64,000 bases of DNA from Pseudonocardiales bacterium (GCA_003244255.1 QHCD01000053.1:1-64000); one strand, 5' to 3'; counted from the first letter of the stretch, positions 34,693 to 44,929 are shown. Program-made: numbers and translations. Notes: generated from the sequence alone by a model not told the origin.

Positions 34693-37382
34693 AACGACTC
34701 ACAGCCATAGTGGCTGCAATCGTTCTCGTCGCAGCCGCCGCCCTCGTCGTTGTTCACCTGGTCGGAGCCGGCCACTCGGGCAAGGCAACCACTTTCACCG
34801 GCGCCGACGTTCCGCCGCTCGTCGGCCAGTCACGGCGTCTCGGCGACCTACCGCCAGACCGGAGGCTGTCCGTTCAAGTCCTCCTGGCGACGCCCGTCAA
34901 CCTGCGCCCGGCGGAGGACTTCCTTCGTGGCAGGAAGCTTGCGGTGACCGACCTCCCCCAGGTGGGTCTCGTGCTGGTGACCGGGACGGTCCGGGCACTG
35001 AACGCCACCTTCGGTGTTCGCCTCGACAACTGGCAGTACCCACCGACCGGTGAGATATTCTACGCTAATGACCGCCCAGCCACCCTGCCGTTCAGGATCG
35101 CCGGCATCTTCGGCCTCGACAACGCCGTCCGCCTCAAGCCGCTCTCGTCAGGGCCATGTAACTCCTCCTTAGCTCATCTACAGGTCTGTACTGCTGGTCG
35201 TTCGGCGGCGCAGCTGCGCGCGGCGTACAATGCCGACATCCCGGGTATTGATGGCGCCGGTCAGCGTGTCGCCGTCTACGCGCAGGGTGGTTTCTCGATG
35301 GATAACATCAAGGCATTCGATCAGGACATGGGACTACCTGATCCGCAAATTAATGTTCATAGCTTCAGTGGCCCGTTGATGCTTCCGCCTTCGCACGACC
35401 CGTATTCCGCCCCGGTCCCGGGAGCGGGACCTAGCAACCCGCCGAGCGGTGACGGCTCTGAGTCTGAGGCCGAGCTAGACATCGAGGCCGTCCACGCCAT
35501 GGCGCCGGGGGCAGTCATTGACGTGTACCAGATGGCACCTGACGGCCCCGATGGGGGCGTTGGCATTTTTCTCCTTGCGGCCGCCTGGTTCCACGAGCAC
35601 GTCGCCTCCATCAGTTGGGGCACCTGCGAAACTGATCTCGGTGTCAACAACGCGGCCAGGTACGCCGACCTGACTAACCGGATCGTTACCGGGTTTCAGA
35701 TGTCCATCTTTGCAGGCTCGGGCGACACCGGCAAGTTCTGTCAGAGCTCAGCTAATGGGGAACAAAACCAGCTGGGGGTCAATTACCCGGCGAGCGCCCC
35801 GTCCGTCACGGCCGTCGGCGGAACGCACCTCGACCTAAAGCAGAACGGCACCCTGAACTCTGAGCAGGCCTGGGATACCCCTAATAGATACCAAGGCACA
35901 ACCAACAAACATCAGGCTTCGGGAGGCGGTGAGTCACTGTTCCCCCGGCCTTCGTGGCAAACCGGGGCGGGCGCGTCGGCTGGTATGCGGCGGATGGTTC
36001 CCGATGTAGCTGCTGACGCAGACCCCAGCGGTGGGCTTAGGGTATATCAACTTGGCAGGGTGGAGGTTGGCGGAGGAACGAGCCTGGCAGCGCCGCTATG
36101 GGGGGGCGTCGCGGCACTGTACGACCAGTACGCCGCGAACAACCACGCGCCCCCTCTGGGTCTGGCCAATCCTCTGCTGTATCGGATCGCGAGCCAGAAT
36201 GACAGACCGCTACTCGACGTAACGACCGACCAGAACGGCGGTCCCGACCTGGCTGGTCACGCCGGGCAGGGGTGGGACCCAGCAACCGGTCTCGGCACGC
36301 CCAACGCGCAGGTGTTGATACAAGACGGCGTCGGGCGACCACCTCTCGACATCCGCAAGGTCGACTGGACCCAGTTCACCCTGCCTGCGGGTACGTGCGG
36401 ATCAACCGGGCCGGTACAGTTGCACGACGCGGAGGCGACCGTGACCCCGCCGGGTGGCTACAGGGGATTTCCGACAGTCAAGGCCATCTTCTACAACGAC
36501 CTGCCCGGCGGGCCCGGCCCCACATACGGCGACCTAGCCGGCGACGGACGAATCCAGGCGGCCTTGGACATAGGGTGTGACACGGGCGGCGGCACAGCCG
36601 GCAACGACCTCGGTGACACGCTGTTCGTCTATAGCGTCACGCCCGAAAACCAGGTGCTGTTGCTCGGAACGCTTCCATCGACGAATCGGGACGCTTTGGG
36701 CTGCCAGGTAACCGGCTCTTTGGACAACGTCAAAGTCGTGTTAGGCGCAGTCACGGCTGACGAGCACTACCACAAGGCGGGAGATGCCCTGGCGAACGCC
36801 ACTGGAGTCGAACATCACGTCTGGCCGTGGACGGCCAACGGCGGTTTCGCACCGCCACCCCAACCCGCTCCGACATGCCAGCCCGGGCCCCCAACCCAGA
36901 CAACCCAGCCGTCTCAGCCGTCCCCTGGCCCAGTGCAAGGAGGCGGCGCGAACTGCGACGGCATCTCGGTCTTCGACTACGAGCAGGGGGACCAGTGCTC
37001 CAACATCGGCGGGCTGCTCAACGCAAACGGGGTCCAACTGACTGTGGGCGACCTAGCGTCGGGCACGAGCGGCGACGGACGACCGGAACTCTGCGCGCGT
37101 GTTACGGGGACCAACACCACGACGACCGAGTCGTTACTCACGACCTTGGGGTTCTATCTCGAAACGGTCGGCCCGGGACCAGGCGTCCCGCTAGACAAGA
37201 ATGGCGTCACCGTGAACCTGCAGAATCCGATCGGCGGGACACTCAACAAGCTTGCCTATCTGGTCGCGGGAGCCTCGGGAAGCGGGACCGTCTGTTTTGC
37301 CGCCGTTCCCATCGCGCCGGGCCAGCAGGTGTTGATCATCTACACGCCGGCTGCCCAGGGTCGCTCGATCTGGGTGAAATGA
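34689..37382 (+). CDS. S53-family serine-carboxyl peptidase (sedolisin / pro-kumamolisin type)
   Basis: This large secreted or membrane-anchored acid protease has 897 residues. ATG 34689 starts a signal anchor (MKRLTAIVAAIVLVAAAALV). Residues about 35-165 form the pro-kumamolisin activation domain. The catalytic domain has Glu260-x3-Asp264 in ESEAELDIEAVHAMAPGA and the nucleophile Ser465 in GGTSLAAPLWGG, with correct S53 spacing and order; a calcium-site-like end (GQGWDPATGLGTPN) follows. The last 300 residues are an extra region containing a Pro/Thr/Gln-rich linker. Codons with A or T in third position are clearly more common between about 35.0 and 36.1 kb than in the surrounding genes, hinting at separate ancestry. 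Confidence 0.87.
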   Translation: MKRLTAIVAAIVLVAAAALVVVHLVGAGHSGKATTFTGADVPPLVGQSRRLGDLPPDRRLSVQVLLATPVNLRPAEDFLRGRKLAVTDLPQVGLVLVTGTVRALNATFGVRLDNWQYPPTGEIFYANDRPATLPFRIAGIFGLDNAVRLKPLSSGPCNSSLAHLQVCTAGRSAAQLRAAYNADIPGIDGAGQRVAVYAQGGFSMDNIKAFDQDMGLPDPQINVHSFSGPLMLPPSHDPYSAPVPGAGPSNPPSGDGSESEAELDIEAVHAMAPGAVIDVYQMAPDGPDGGVGIFLLAAAWFHEHVASISWGTCETDLGVNNAARYADLTNRIVTGFQMSIFAGSGDTGKFCQSSANGEQNQLGVNYPASAPSVTAVGGTHLDLKQNGTLNSEQAWDTPNRYQGTTNKHQASGGGESLFPRPSWQTGAGASAGMRRMVPDVAADADPSGGLRVYQLGRVEVGGGTSLAAPLWGGVAALYDQYAANNHAPPLGLANPLLYRIASQNDRPLLDVTTDQNGGPDLAGHAGQGWDPATGLGTPNAQVLIQDGVGRPPLDIRKVDWTQFTLPAGTCGSTGPVQLHDAEATVTPPGGYRGFPTVKAIFYNDLPGGPGPTYGDLAGDGRIQAALDIGCDTGGGTAGNDLGDTLFVYSVTPENQVLLLGTLPSTNRDALGCQVTGSLDNVKVVLGAVTADEHYHKAGDALANATGVEHHVWPWTANGGFAPPPQPAPTCQPGPPTQTTQPSQPSPGPVQGGGANCDGISVFDYEQGDQCSNIGGLLNANGVQLTVGDLASGTSGDGRPELCARVTGTNTTTTESLLTTLGFYLETVGPGPGVPLDKNGVTVNLQNPIGGTLNKLAYLVAGASGSGTVCFAAVPIAPGQQVLIIYTPAAQGRSIWVK

Positions 37383-37494
37383 CCAGGCCCAAGAACCTGG
37401 CTGGAGCGTGGCTCAACCGGGCGGGCATAACCTGACAGACACCGAGGCGGGGATCGCCATGGGGTCAGGCCCGTGTTACAAGCCGAACCGATCG

Positions 37495-37547
37495 GGACGA
37501 CCAACAACCGTTCCGCCGATCGGAACCGCCATGATCTTGGTCGTTCC
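37495..37547. terminator. nested hairpin after the S53 peptidase gene
   Basis: The outer arms GGACGACCAA (37495-37504) and TTGGTCGTTCC (37537-37547) pair with one bulged base. An inner perfect hairpin, GTTCCG and CGGAAC (37510-37526), sits between them. It lies just outside the IS30 left end. Confidence 0.45.
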
Positions 37548-37569
37548 ACAACGGGAACCTTGGGTTCTC

Positions 37570-38767
37570 GCGGTGATCGCAACGCCTGACTGAGTGGGGG
37601 TGTTGATCATCCGGTTCGCTAATCACATGATCACGGATAACGTGCAGGTGTTCTGGACTGAGCTGCAGCGTGGCGAGTTCATCAGCGATGCGGCGGTGGC
37701 GGCGGGCACGTATCGCAAGCAAGGCACTCGATGGGTGGTCGCCAACGGCGGTGTCCGTCCTCGTGGTGGGCGTGGCCTGAGGGGCCGGTGTCTGTCGTTC
37801 GTCGAGCGGGAGCAGATCGCGATCTCTTGCGCGGCGGGCGGGTCGGTGCGGACGATCGCCGCGCAACTGGGTCGGAGCCCGTCCACGATCAGCCGGGAGC
37901 TGCGGCGTAACCGGGAGGCCGGCGGCGGCTGCCGGGCGAGTTCGGCGCACGCGATGGCCTACCACCGCGCGTCGCGGCCCAAGCCGGCGAAGCTGGCGGT
38001 GAACATGGCGCTGCGGGAGAAGGTCGAGCAGGATCTGGAGAAGTAGTACTCGCCGGAACAGATCACCGGCCGGCTGCTCGTGGAGTTCCCCGACGACCCG
38101 GAGATGTGGGTGTCAGCCGAGACCATCTACCAGTCGCTCTACGTGCAGTCCCGTGGTGCGTTGCGCCGCGATTTAGCGGTGTGTCTGCGCACCGGGCGGG
38201 CGCTGCGGCGTCCGAGCCGCAAGGTCGGGCAACGCAAGAACCGCATCCCGAACATGATCAATATCGCGGAACGTCCGGCTGAAGTCGAGGACCGGGCGGT
38301 GCCTGGGAACTGGGAGGGGGATTGATCATCGGTAAGCGCAACCAGACCGCGATCGGGACTCTGGTCGAACGGCAAACCGGCTACACGATGTTGCTGGCAT
38401 CTGCCCAACGGTTACAGGCCCGAGCAGGTCCGCGACGCTCTCGCCGCGAAGATCCAGACGCTGCCCGACTCGCTGCGCCTATCGCTGACCTGGGACCAAG
38501 GACCGCAGATGCGCGACTGGGAACACGTCTCCATCGACGCCGACATCGACATCTACTTCTGCGACCCGCACTCACCCTGGCAGCGCGGCACGAATGAGAA
38601 CACCAATGGCCTGCTGCGCCAGTACTTTCCGAAAGGTACCGACCTGTCGATTCACTCCGCCGAGGACCTCGACTGGATCGCCCAAGAGCTCAACGACCGA
38701 CCCCGCAACCGACTAGCGTTCAAGAAGCCGATCGAACTCATCGGCGACCTGCTGTTGCAATGACCGC
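37570..38767 (+). mobile_element. IS30-family insertion sequence, decayed
   Basis: The element is about 1.2 kb. The left end GCGGTGATCGCAACGCC (37570-37586) matches, in inverted form, the right end around GTTGCAATGACCGC (38754-38767), with 12 of the first 14 bases alike. One transposase gene fills it, with its stop close to the right inverted repeat as usual for the family. No clear target duplication was found. It lies directly beside a Tn3-transposase relic. Confidence 0.8.
37594..38763 (+). pseudogene. IS30-family transposase, inactivated
   Basis: The N-terminal HTH reads LSFVEREQIAISCAAGGSVR and AAQLGRSPSTISRELRRN. The DDE core follows: VPGNWEGD (first Asp), then LIIGKRNQTAIGTLVERQTG, TWDQGPQM (second Asp), FCDPHSPWQRGTNENTNGLL (catalytic Glu) and the end RPRNRLAFKKPIELI. 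Three lesions are visible. An in-frame TAG at 38044-38046 interrupts EK-YSPEQI. One base is missing after GGGGAT at about 38322. One extra base lies at about 38395, which restores the frame. Function is therefore lost unless sequencing errors are responsible. Confidence 0.85.
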
Positions 38768-38832
38768 CAGGATCCGCCCGCCGATCCGCGTACGGGCCGG
38801 TCGCGCCTCGGCGTCGGTGTCGTCGCGGCGGT

Positions 38833-39036
38833 CGGGTCTCGCAGTGGTCGTAGCCCGTCGATAGCCCCGGCGGTGAACGCGTAGCGGCCCAGGCAGTCGA
38901 GGTGCGCGTGTCCGAGCGGGGAGAGCCGGGCGACGTCCTCGTCGCGGACGGGGAGGTCCTTCGCGCGCAGGTCATCGACGATCGGGTCAAGGTAGCGGGT
39001 GTTCCATAGCACGACCCCCCGGACACAGGTGTTGAA
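38833..39036 (-). pseudogene. C-terminal fragment of a Tn3-family transposase
   Basis: On the minus strand, codons read FNTCVRGVVLWNTRYLDPI, then DEDVARLSPLGHAHLDCLGR YAFT, then GLRPLRDP. These match the C-terminal block of TnpA (VLWNT-Y-D, RDEDVARLSPL-H-H-N-LGRY-F, LRPLRDP). The fragment has no start, ends about 65 bp from the IS30 right end, and is abutted by the DUF3151 gene. It is a relic of a Tn3-type transposon, probably truncated by later rearrangement. Confidence 0.75.
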
Positions 39037-39043
39037 TGCAGGC

Positions 39044-39475
39044 ATGACGCAGTTCTCGAACCTGATGCCCGAACCCTCGGCGACGCTGTTGCCGGAGAGC
39101 CCCGACGCCGCGGCCGCGCTCGCGCGGGCCGGGGACGATCCGGCTGCCGCCGTCGCGAATTTCCCCACCTACAGCGCGGCATGGGCCGTCCTCGCCGACC
39201 GCGCGTACGACGACGGCCGCGTCGTCGACTCATATGCCTACGCGCGGGTGGGCTACCACCGCGGCCTGGATTCGCTGCGTCGCGCGGGTTGGAAGGGCTT
39301 CGGGTCGGTGCCCTGGTCACACCAGCCGAATCGCGGCTTCCTGCGCTGCGTTTTCGCGCTCGCGCGGGCCGCCGGTGCGATCGGCGAGGCGGACGAGGCC
39401 GCTCGCTGCTCGGAGTTGCTCACCGAGTGCGACCCGGGTGCGGCCAGTCATCTGTCTGGACAGACCACCGGTTAG
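39044..39475 (+). CDS. DUF3151 family protein
   Basis: This 143-residue conserved actinobacterial protein of unknown function has the family pattern: SNLMPEPSATLLPESPDA at the N terminus, then YSAAWAVLADRA, VDSYAYARVGYHRGLDSLRR, WKGFGSVPWSHQPNRGFLR and ALARAAGAIGEADEAARC. ATG 39044 gives MTQFSNLMPEP; an internal ATG lies seven codons later. In mycobacteria the homologue lies between fba and purA. Here it retains purA nearby but has a transposon relic immediately upstream, so its native promoter may have been replaced. Confidence 0.88.
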   Translation: MTQFSNLMPEPSATLLPESPDAAAALARAGDDPAAAVANFPTYSAAWAVLADRAYDDGRVVDSYAYARVGYHRGLDSLRRAGWKGFGSVPWSHQPNRGFLRCVFALARAAGAIGEADEAARCSELLTECDPGAASHLSGQTTG

Positions 39476-41175
39476 ACCACCCGCATCGTCAGCACCGAGA
39501 AGCCGGTGCCGGACAGGGTCGGCATGGTCACTGGCGCGGCCACCTGGATCCGGTGTCCCGATCCGAGCCCGCGCCAGGCGTAGGACCGCATCGAGCCGCC
39601 GGATGCGTCGAGGAGTGCGCCGACGTCGCCGTGGTGGTCCCCGTCGAGATCGCCGGCGTAGGGCATCAGCCGGGTCGAGTCCCAGCCGGTGCCCGCCCAC
39701 AGCAGGACCTTGCCCGCGGGTGTGGGCGTCGCCCCTGCGCTGCCCATGGTCGGCCAGCCCCAGAGCTGCTCGAGGCCCGGCGAGGGGCTGACGAAGGCAA
39801 CCATCTCCGGCTTGCCGTCGCCGTCGAGATCGGTCGCCATCGGCTGCACCGTGTCGACCGACCAGCCGGCGACGACGCCGGTGCGGATCAGTGCCGGGCT
39901 CGCCAGCGAGTGACCACCGAGTGAGCGCCAGTACCAGCCCTGCACCAGGCTGCCGCCGCGGTCGTAGAAGGCGATCAGGTCGTCCTTGTGGTCGCCGTCG
40001 AGGTCGCCCGCGAACGGCCGCAGCCTGCTCACCGACCACTGGCCCTGCGCGGCGAGCGGAACAAGCGGCCCGACGGACGGGAGCCCAGGGCTCGACGTCG
40101 AGGCGAACGCGACGATGCCGAGCCAGTCCGACCGGTAGTTGACGAAGGCGACCAGGTCTTCGCGGCCGTTGCCGTCCAGGTCGGCCATCGTCGTGCGGAT
40201 GGTGGTTGCCGACCAGCCGGAGCGCACTGCGCTGTTGAGCAGCACCGGACCGGTCACCGAGGGCGTCGATGTTGTCGACGTCGACCGCCAGACGTAGGTC
40301 GAGATGCGGCCGTTGCCGCCGTCGTAGAGGGCGACGACGTCGGCCCTGCCGTCGCCGTCGAGATCGCCGACGCTGGGTCGCAGCTTGCCGAGGCTGAGCG
40401 TGTTGCCCTGCCACACCAGCACGCCGGTGCCGGTGCCCATCGGCTTGCCGGCGACCGAGACCGACGGCCAGATCCACAGCTGCGTCGAGGTCGGCCAGTG
40501 GGAGACGAACGCGGCGAGATCGGCCCTGCCGTCGCCGTTGAAGTCACCGGTCAGCCGGGCCGCCGCTGCCGGTGCCGGCGCTCGCGGCGGCGACGGGGGC
40601 GGTGGTGGTGGCGGCGGAGGTGGTGGCGGCGGTGGTGGCGGCGCCGCGAGGCCGTACGGCCGGGTCGCGGCGAGGTAGTCACCGTAGTAATAGGAGTCGT
40701 GGTAGCCGACCGGCACGCCGTCCTGCTGCGCGTCGAGGATCTCGGCGTGCCCCGGGCTGCTCCAGTAGGCGAACAGGCCGACATGGTGGATCGACGCCGC
40801 CGTCGACCCGAAGAAGAGCAGGTCGCCCGGCTGCAACTGGCTGGCCGTGACCCGGTACTGGTCGGTGGCGGCGTACTGTGCGGCCGAGTTGTGCGGCAGG
40901 CTGAGGCCGGCCTGCTGGTAGGCCCGCATCGTCAATCCGGAGCAGTCGTAGGTATTGGGTCCCGCCCCGCCCCACTGGTAGGCCTTGCCGATCTGGGTCG
41001 TCGCCCACGACAGCGCCGTCTGACCCCTGGTGGCGGCCGAGGCGGTGCTCGGAACGGCGAGCACGAATCCGGCCAGCACGGCGGCGATCGCGCCGAGCCG
41101 CCCGGTGACCGTCCATCGACGCGGCGGTTGACCCGGCCGATCGTCCACTGCGGGCACGGAGGGCTGCACGGACAT
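39472..41175 (-). CDS. secreted NlpC/P60 (C40) peptidase with FG-GAP/VCBS repeats
   Basis: This 567-residue secreted cell-wall hydrolase (ATG 41175; a TTG at 41223 could extend it) has a signal peptide around TGRLGAIAAVLAGFVLAVPS. The NlpC/P60 domain shows AYQWGGAGPNTYDCSGLTMR with the catalytic Cys, QPGDLLFFG and SIHHVGLF with the catalytic His. A 16-residue poly-Pro linker follows. The C-terminal half consists of about six FG-GAP-like repeats with calcium-binding DxDGDGxxD loops (DFNGDGRADL, DLDGDGRADVV, DLDGNGREDLV, DLDGDHKDDLI, DLDGDGKPEMV, DLDGDHHGDVG), likely a beta-propeller for binding. Its stop overlaps the convergent DUF3151 stop by 4 bp. Cleavage of peptidoglycan stem peptides is the family function. 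Confidence 0.88.
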   Translation of the reverse strand: MSVQPSVPAVDDRPGQPPRRWTVTGRLGAIAAVLAGFVLAVPSTASAATRGQTALSWATTQIGKAYQWGGAGPNTYDCSGLTMRAYQQAGLSLPHNSAAQYAATDQYRVTASQLQPGDLLFFGSTAASIHHVGLFAYWSSPGHAEILDAQQDGVPVGYHDSYYYGDYLAATRPYGLAAPPPPPPPPPPPPPPPPSPPRAPAPAAAARLTGDFNGDGRADLAAFVSHWPTSTQLWIWPSVSVAGKPMGTGTGVLVWQGNTLSLGKLRPSVGDLDGDGRADVVALYDGGNGRISTYVWRSTSTTSTPSVTGPVLLNSAVRSGWSATTIRTTMADLDGNGREDLVAFVNYRSDWLGIVAFASTSSPGLPSVGPLVPLAAQGQWSVSRLRPFAGDLDGDHKDDLIAFYDRGGSLVQGWYWRSLGGHSLASPALIRTGVVAGWSVDTVQPMATDLDGDGKPEMVAFVSPSPGLEQLWGWPTMGSAGATPTPAGKVLLWAGTGWDSTRLMPYAGDLDGDHHGDVGALLDASGGSMRSYAWRGLGSGHRIQVAAPVTMPTLSGTGFSVLTMRVV

Positions 41176-41339
41176 CTGCACGGCGCACAGCTCCCAACCG
41201 GACCGGTGCCGCACCCGCGACAACCTGTCGTTCCGTCGGCGTGTCGTACACCGAACGTGACCGGGATTAAGGTATAAGAGAAAGTTTCATCTGTCACCTC
41301 AGTCACTCGCATCTCTCGTGCCACGACGGTGCCGGCGGG

Positions 41340-42050
41340 TTACACCTGCCGGTAGATCGACCACACATCCGGGTCGCACCACCAGGTGCGCCTGGTCTGC
41401 GGTCGGGGCTGTGCCACGCCGTCGATCACCAGCCGGGCTGGCTCGCAGCTGACGGTGACGGCGCGACCTCCGACCAGCCGCCGCAGGCCACGGATCGAGC
41501 GCAGGGTGCCTTCGCGCCGGCGAGCGGTCCGGGCCCGCACCCGCCCCCCGTTGGTCTCGTCGATCGAGGCGTACACGAGCAGCCGCTCGATGTGGGCGTA
41601 GACAAGTTCCGCGTCGTCGACATGGGCGCGCACGCCGAAGGTGTCGCCCTCCCACGGGGTGAGTTCCGCCTCGTCCAACAGCACGTCGCCGTGGTCGTCG
41701 CGCACGAGTGCTACCGGCCGGACCGGTGCGGTGAGGATCTCGTCGGCGGCGGCGTCGGGATCGGCGGCACAGCCGAGCTCGGCCGCAATCGCATCGGCGC
41801 CCGAACGCACCAGTCCCAACGGGGTATCCGCGAGTTCGCCGAGTCGCCACAGCGTCCGGGTCAGCGCGTGCAGGCCGGTCGTGTCGGCCGACACCGCGAG
41901 ACGCCGGCCGTCGGCGCCGGCGAGAACCCGCTCGATCACGGCCCGCTCGGCCGGTACGGATAGCCGCTCGACGTCGGCGTGCCGGTGCAGCGCTGCGACG
42001 ACGTCGTCGTCGGGGACGGCATCGCCGATGACGAGGAGCAGCAGCCGCAC
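41340..42050 (-). CDS. conserved actinobacterial protein, Rv0358-like
   Basis: This 236-residue soluble protein starts at GTG 42050 (VRLLLLVIGDAVPDDDVV) with a GAGAGGG ribosome site. It is divergent from purA, the same arrangement as mycobacterial Rv0358 next to purA. Recognisable stretches are HALTRTLWRLGELADTPLG, VRPVALVRDDHGDVLLDEAE and VYAHIERLLVYASIDETNGG, with an Arg-rich part and a C terminus RTWWCDPDVWSIYRQV. No catalytic motif is evident and the function is unknown. Confidence 0.75.
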   Translation of the reverse strand: MRLLLLVIGDAVPDDDVVAALHRHADVERLSVPAERAVIERVLAGADGRRLAVSADTTGLHALTRTLWRLGELADTPLGLVRSGADAIAAELGCAADPDAAADEILTAPVRPVALVRDDHGDVLLDEAELTPWEGDTFGVRAHVDDAELVYAHIERLLVYASIDETNGGRVRARTARRREGTLRSIRGLRRLVGGRAVTVSCEPARLVIDGVAQPRPQTRRTWWCDPDVWSIYRQV

Positions 42051-42116
42051 GTCGGCTACCCTCTCACCGGCGCCCGCGGGGCAACCAGCGGTGCAGCAAC
42101 CCGACCGACGGAGTAG

Positions 42117-43406
<1,290 letters not shown>

Positions 43407-44456
43407 TCAGATCGCCTCGCGGGACGCCGATCCCGCGAGCGCCGCGCGTGCTTCGATACCTGTGTCGGGGAAGTCGGTGAACAGGCCGTCGATTCCCATC
43501 CGCAGGAAGGCGAGCTGCTCGGCGACGGCGTTGCCATGGGCGGACGGATCGGTGCCGACACCGAAATCGGCTGGCAGATAAGCGTTCTCGTTGCGAAACG
43601 TGTAGGCGTGCACGGCCAGTCCGGCGTCGTGGGCGCGGTCGACGAAGGCCGTCGGCCGATCGAGCTGGCCGTCGGCGCGGCGCGGGATGAGCAGCGGCTT
43701 TGCCGGACCGACGGCATCGGCGTACGCCGCGATGTCGGCGAGCGATTCGGCCGCTTCGACGTCGAGCAGGAGCACGAACGGCACGGCCAGCCTGCTACGC
43801 AGCCGCCGCAGGGTTTCGGCCTCGAAGCACTGCACCACCAGCGGCACGCGTGGACTGCCACCGAACGCGTGGTTCTCCAGGGTGCGGACGAACGCGCGCT
43901 CGAGCGGCTGGCCGATGTCGCGGAAATAGCGCGGGTGCTTCAGCTCCGGATAGACACCAATCGGCCGGCGCCACCGGCGACTCTCCCACCGGGCGAGCTC
44001 CAGGATCTCGCCCAGCGTCACGATCCGGTAGCGGCCGTCGCGAGCGCTGCCGCGCAGTGCCGGCAGCCGTTCGGTCGCGCGTAGCGACTTCAGCTCGGCC
44101 AGTGTGAAGTCTTCGGCGAACCAGCCGGTTACCGCGACGCCGTCGATCTGTTTCGTTGTCCGTCGGCCGGCGAACGCGGGCCTGTGCGCGACGTCGGTGG
44201 TTGCTGCGATCTCGTTCTCGTGCCGGGCGACCAGCACGCCGTCGCGGGTGGCAACCAGGTCGGGCTCGATGTAGTCGGCCCCCATCGCGATCGCCAGCCG
44301 GTAGCCCGCGAGGGTGTGTTCGGGTCGGTAGCCACTCGCGCCGCGATGCGCGATCACGGCTGGCAACGACGGATCGCGCAGGCAGCGCAGCCAGGACGTC
44401 GGGCGACCACCGACGCGATCTGTCCCGCGCAGGCGGCGGAAGCACGCGAGCGGCAC
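43407..44456 (-). CDS. glycerophosphodiester phosphodiesterase
   Basis: This 349-residue GDPD-family TIM-barrel enzyme hydrolyses glycerophosphodiesters to glycerol-3-phosphate and an alcohol. Active-site motifs are VIAHRGASGYRPEHTLAGY (catalytic His and Arg), GADYIEPDLVATRDGVLVARHE (metal Glu/Asp and the second His), and GVYPELKHPRYF. No signal peptide is present, so the enzyme is probably cytoplasmic. The GTG at 44456 starts just behind a decayed gene region. The stop abuts that of purA with no gap, so no dedicated terminator separates the two genes. Confidence 0.88.
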   Translation of the reverse strand: MPLACFRRLRGTDRVGGRPTSWLRCLRDPSLPAVIAHRGASGYRPEHTLAGYRLAIAMGADYIEPDLVATRDGVLVARHENEIAATTDVAHRPAFAGRRTTKQIDGVAVTGWFAEDFTLAELKSLRATERLPALRGSARDGRYRIVTLGEILELARWESRRWRRPIGVYPELKHPRYFRDIGQPLERAFVRTLENHAFGGSPRVPLVVQCFEAETLRRLRSRLAVPFVLLLDVEAAESLADIAAYADAVGPAKPLLIPRRADGQLDRPTAFVDRAHDAGLAVHAYTFRNENAYLPADFGVGTDPSAHGNAVAEQLAFLRMGIDGLFTDFPDTGIEARAALAGSASREAI

Positions 44457-44459
44457 ACC

Positions 44460-44822
44460 TCAATAACACCCGACTCGGGCGACCAGTAGGCGAACTCGAC
44501 GTGTGCGGCGCTCGACGATCGCGCGATCACTTCGCGGCGTGCCCTCGAGACGGCGTGCTCGTCGTCGTTGCTCAGTGGGCGCCGATGTCGCGGTCGTGCG
44601 GCGGTTCGGCAGCGATCCGGTCAGTGGCGGCGAGCATCTGCGAGCGCGGCCAAGGTGGAGGTGAGGAAATCGACCAGCCACCGGCCCACCGAGGCGCGGG
44701 ACGAGGAGCTTCAGCACGGCAGGCGCCCCGTCGGCCATGGTCGCCTCGGCGACGTAAGCCTTGGTTGCGTCGCTGTACGTCCTGCCGACCGTGATCGACC
44801 AGTCCCGTTCCAGCTCGGCCAC
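44460..44822 (-). pseudogene. decayed gene remnants, including an aminoglycoside-phosphotransferase-like N terminus
   Basis: On the minus strand from 44822 the first 43 codons (LERDWSITVGRTYSDATKAY, then ADGAPAVLKLLVP) match the N-lobe of streptomycin-6-kinase/APH-type enzymes. The frame then continues only as low-complexity sequence to the stop at 44460. In another minus-strand frame between about 44570 and 44470 a protein-like segment HVEFAYWSPESGVIEVCRS appears. It could be a fragment of a second gene. No intact frame covers either, so both look like leftovers. Confidence 0.45.
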
Positions 44823-44833
44823 CCGTAGCGGCT

Positions 44834-44897
44834 GGCCCGAGCCGTGGGGCAGAGACTAGGCGCGCGAAGAGACGTCCTCCGACCCCAGTGCGCGGGC
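44834..44897 (+). repeat. dispersed intergenic repeat, copy 2
   Basis: This 64-bp sequence is nearly the same as 23588-23649, with two added bases and a few substitutions. It lies just upstream of the purD operator and promoter, in the same orientation as copy 1. Confidence 0.75.
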
Positions 44898-44898
44898 A

Positions 44899-44923
44899 CT
44901 AGTGGTGCCGACACCACTAGGCT
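44899..44923 (+). promoter_or_regulatory. palindrome overlapping the purD -10
   Basis: A perfect inverted repeat, CTAGTGGTG (44899-44907) and CACCACTAG (44912-44920), has a 4-base centre. It overlaps the -10-like hexamer TAGGCT (44918-44923). The purD GTG follows 6 bases after the hexamer, so the mRNA should be leaderless. The arrangement suggests a repressor-controlled start of purine synthesis genes. Confidence 0.5.
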
Positions 44924-44929
44924 GCGCGG

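Noticed and set aside
40590-40660. GGTGGC-rich microsatellite as an independent repeat element
   Set aside because: It is simply the poly-proline linker codons of the C40 peptidase read on the other strand.
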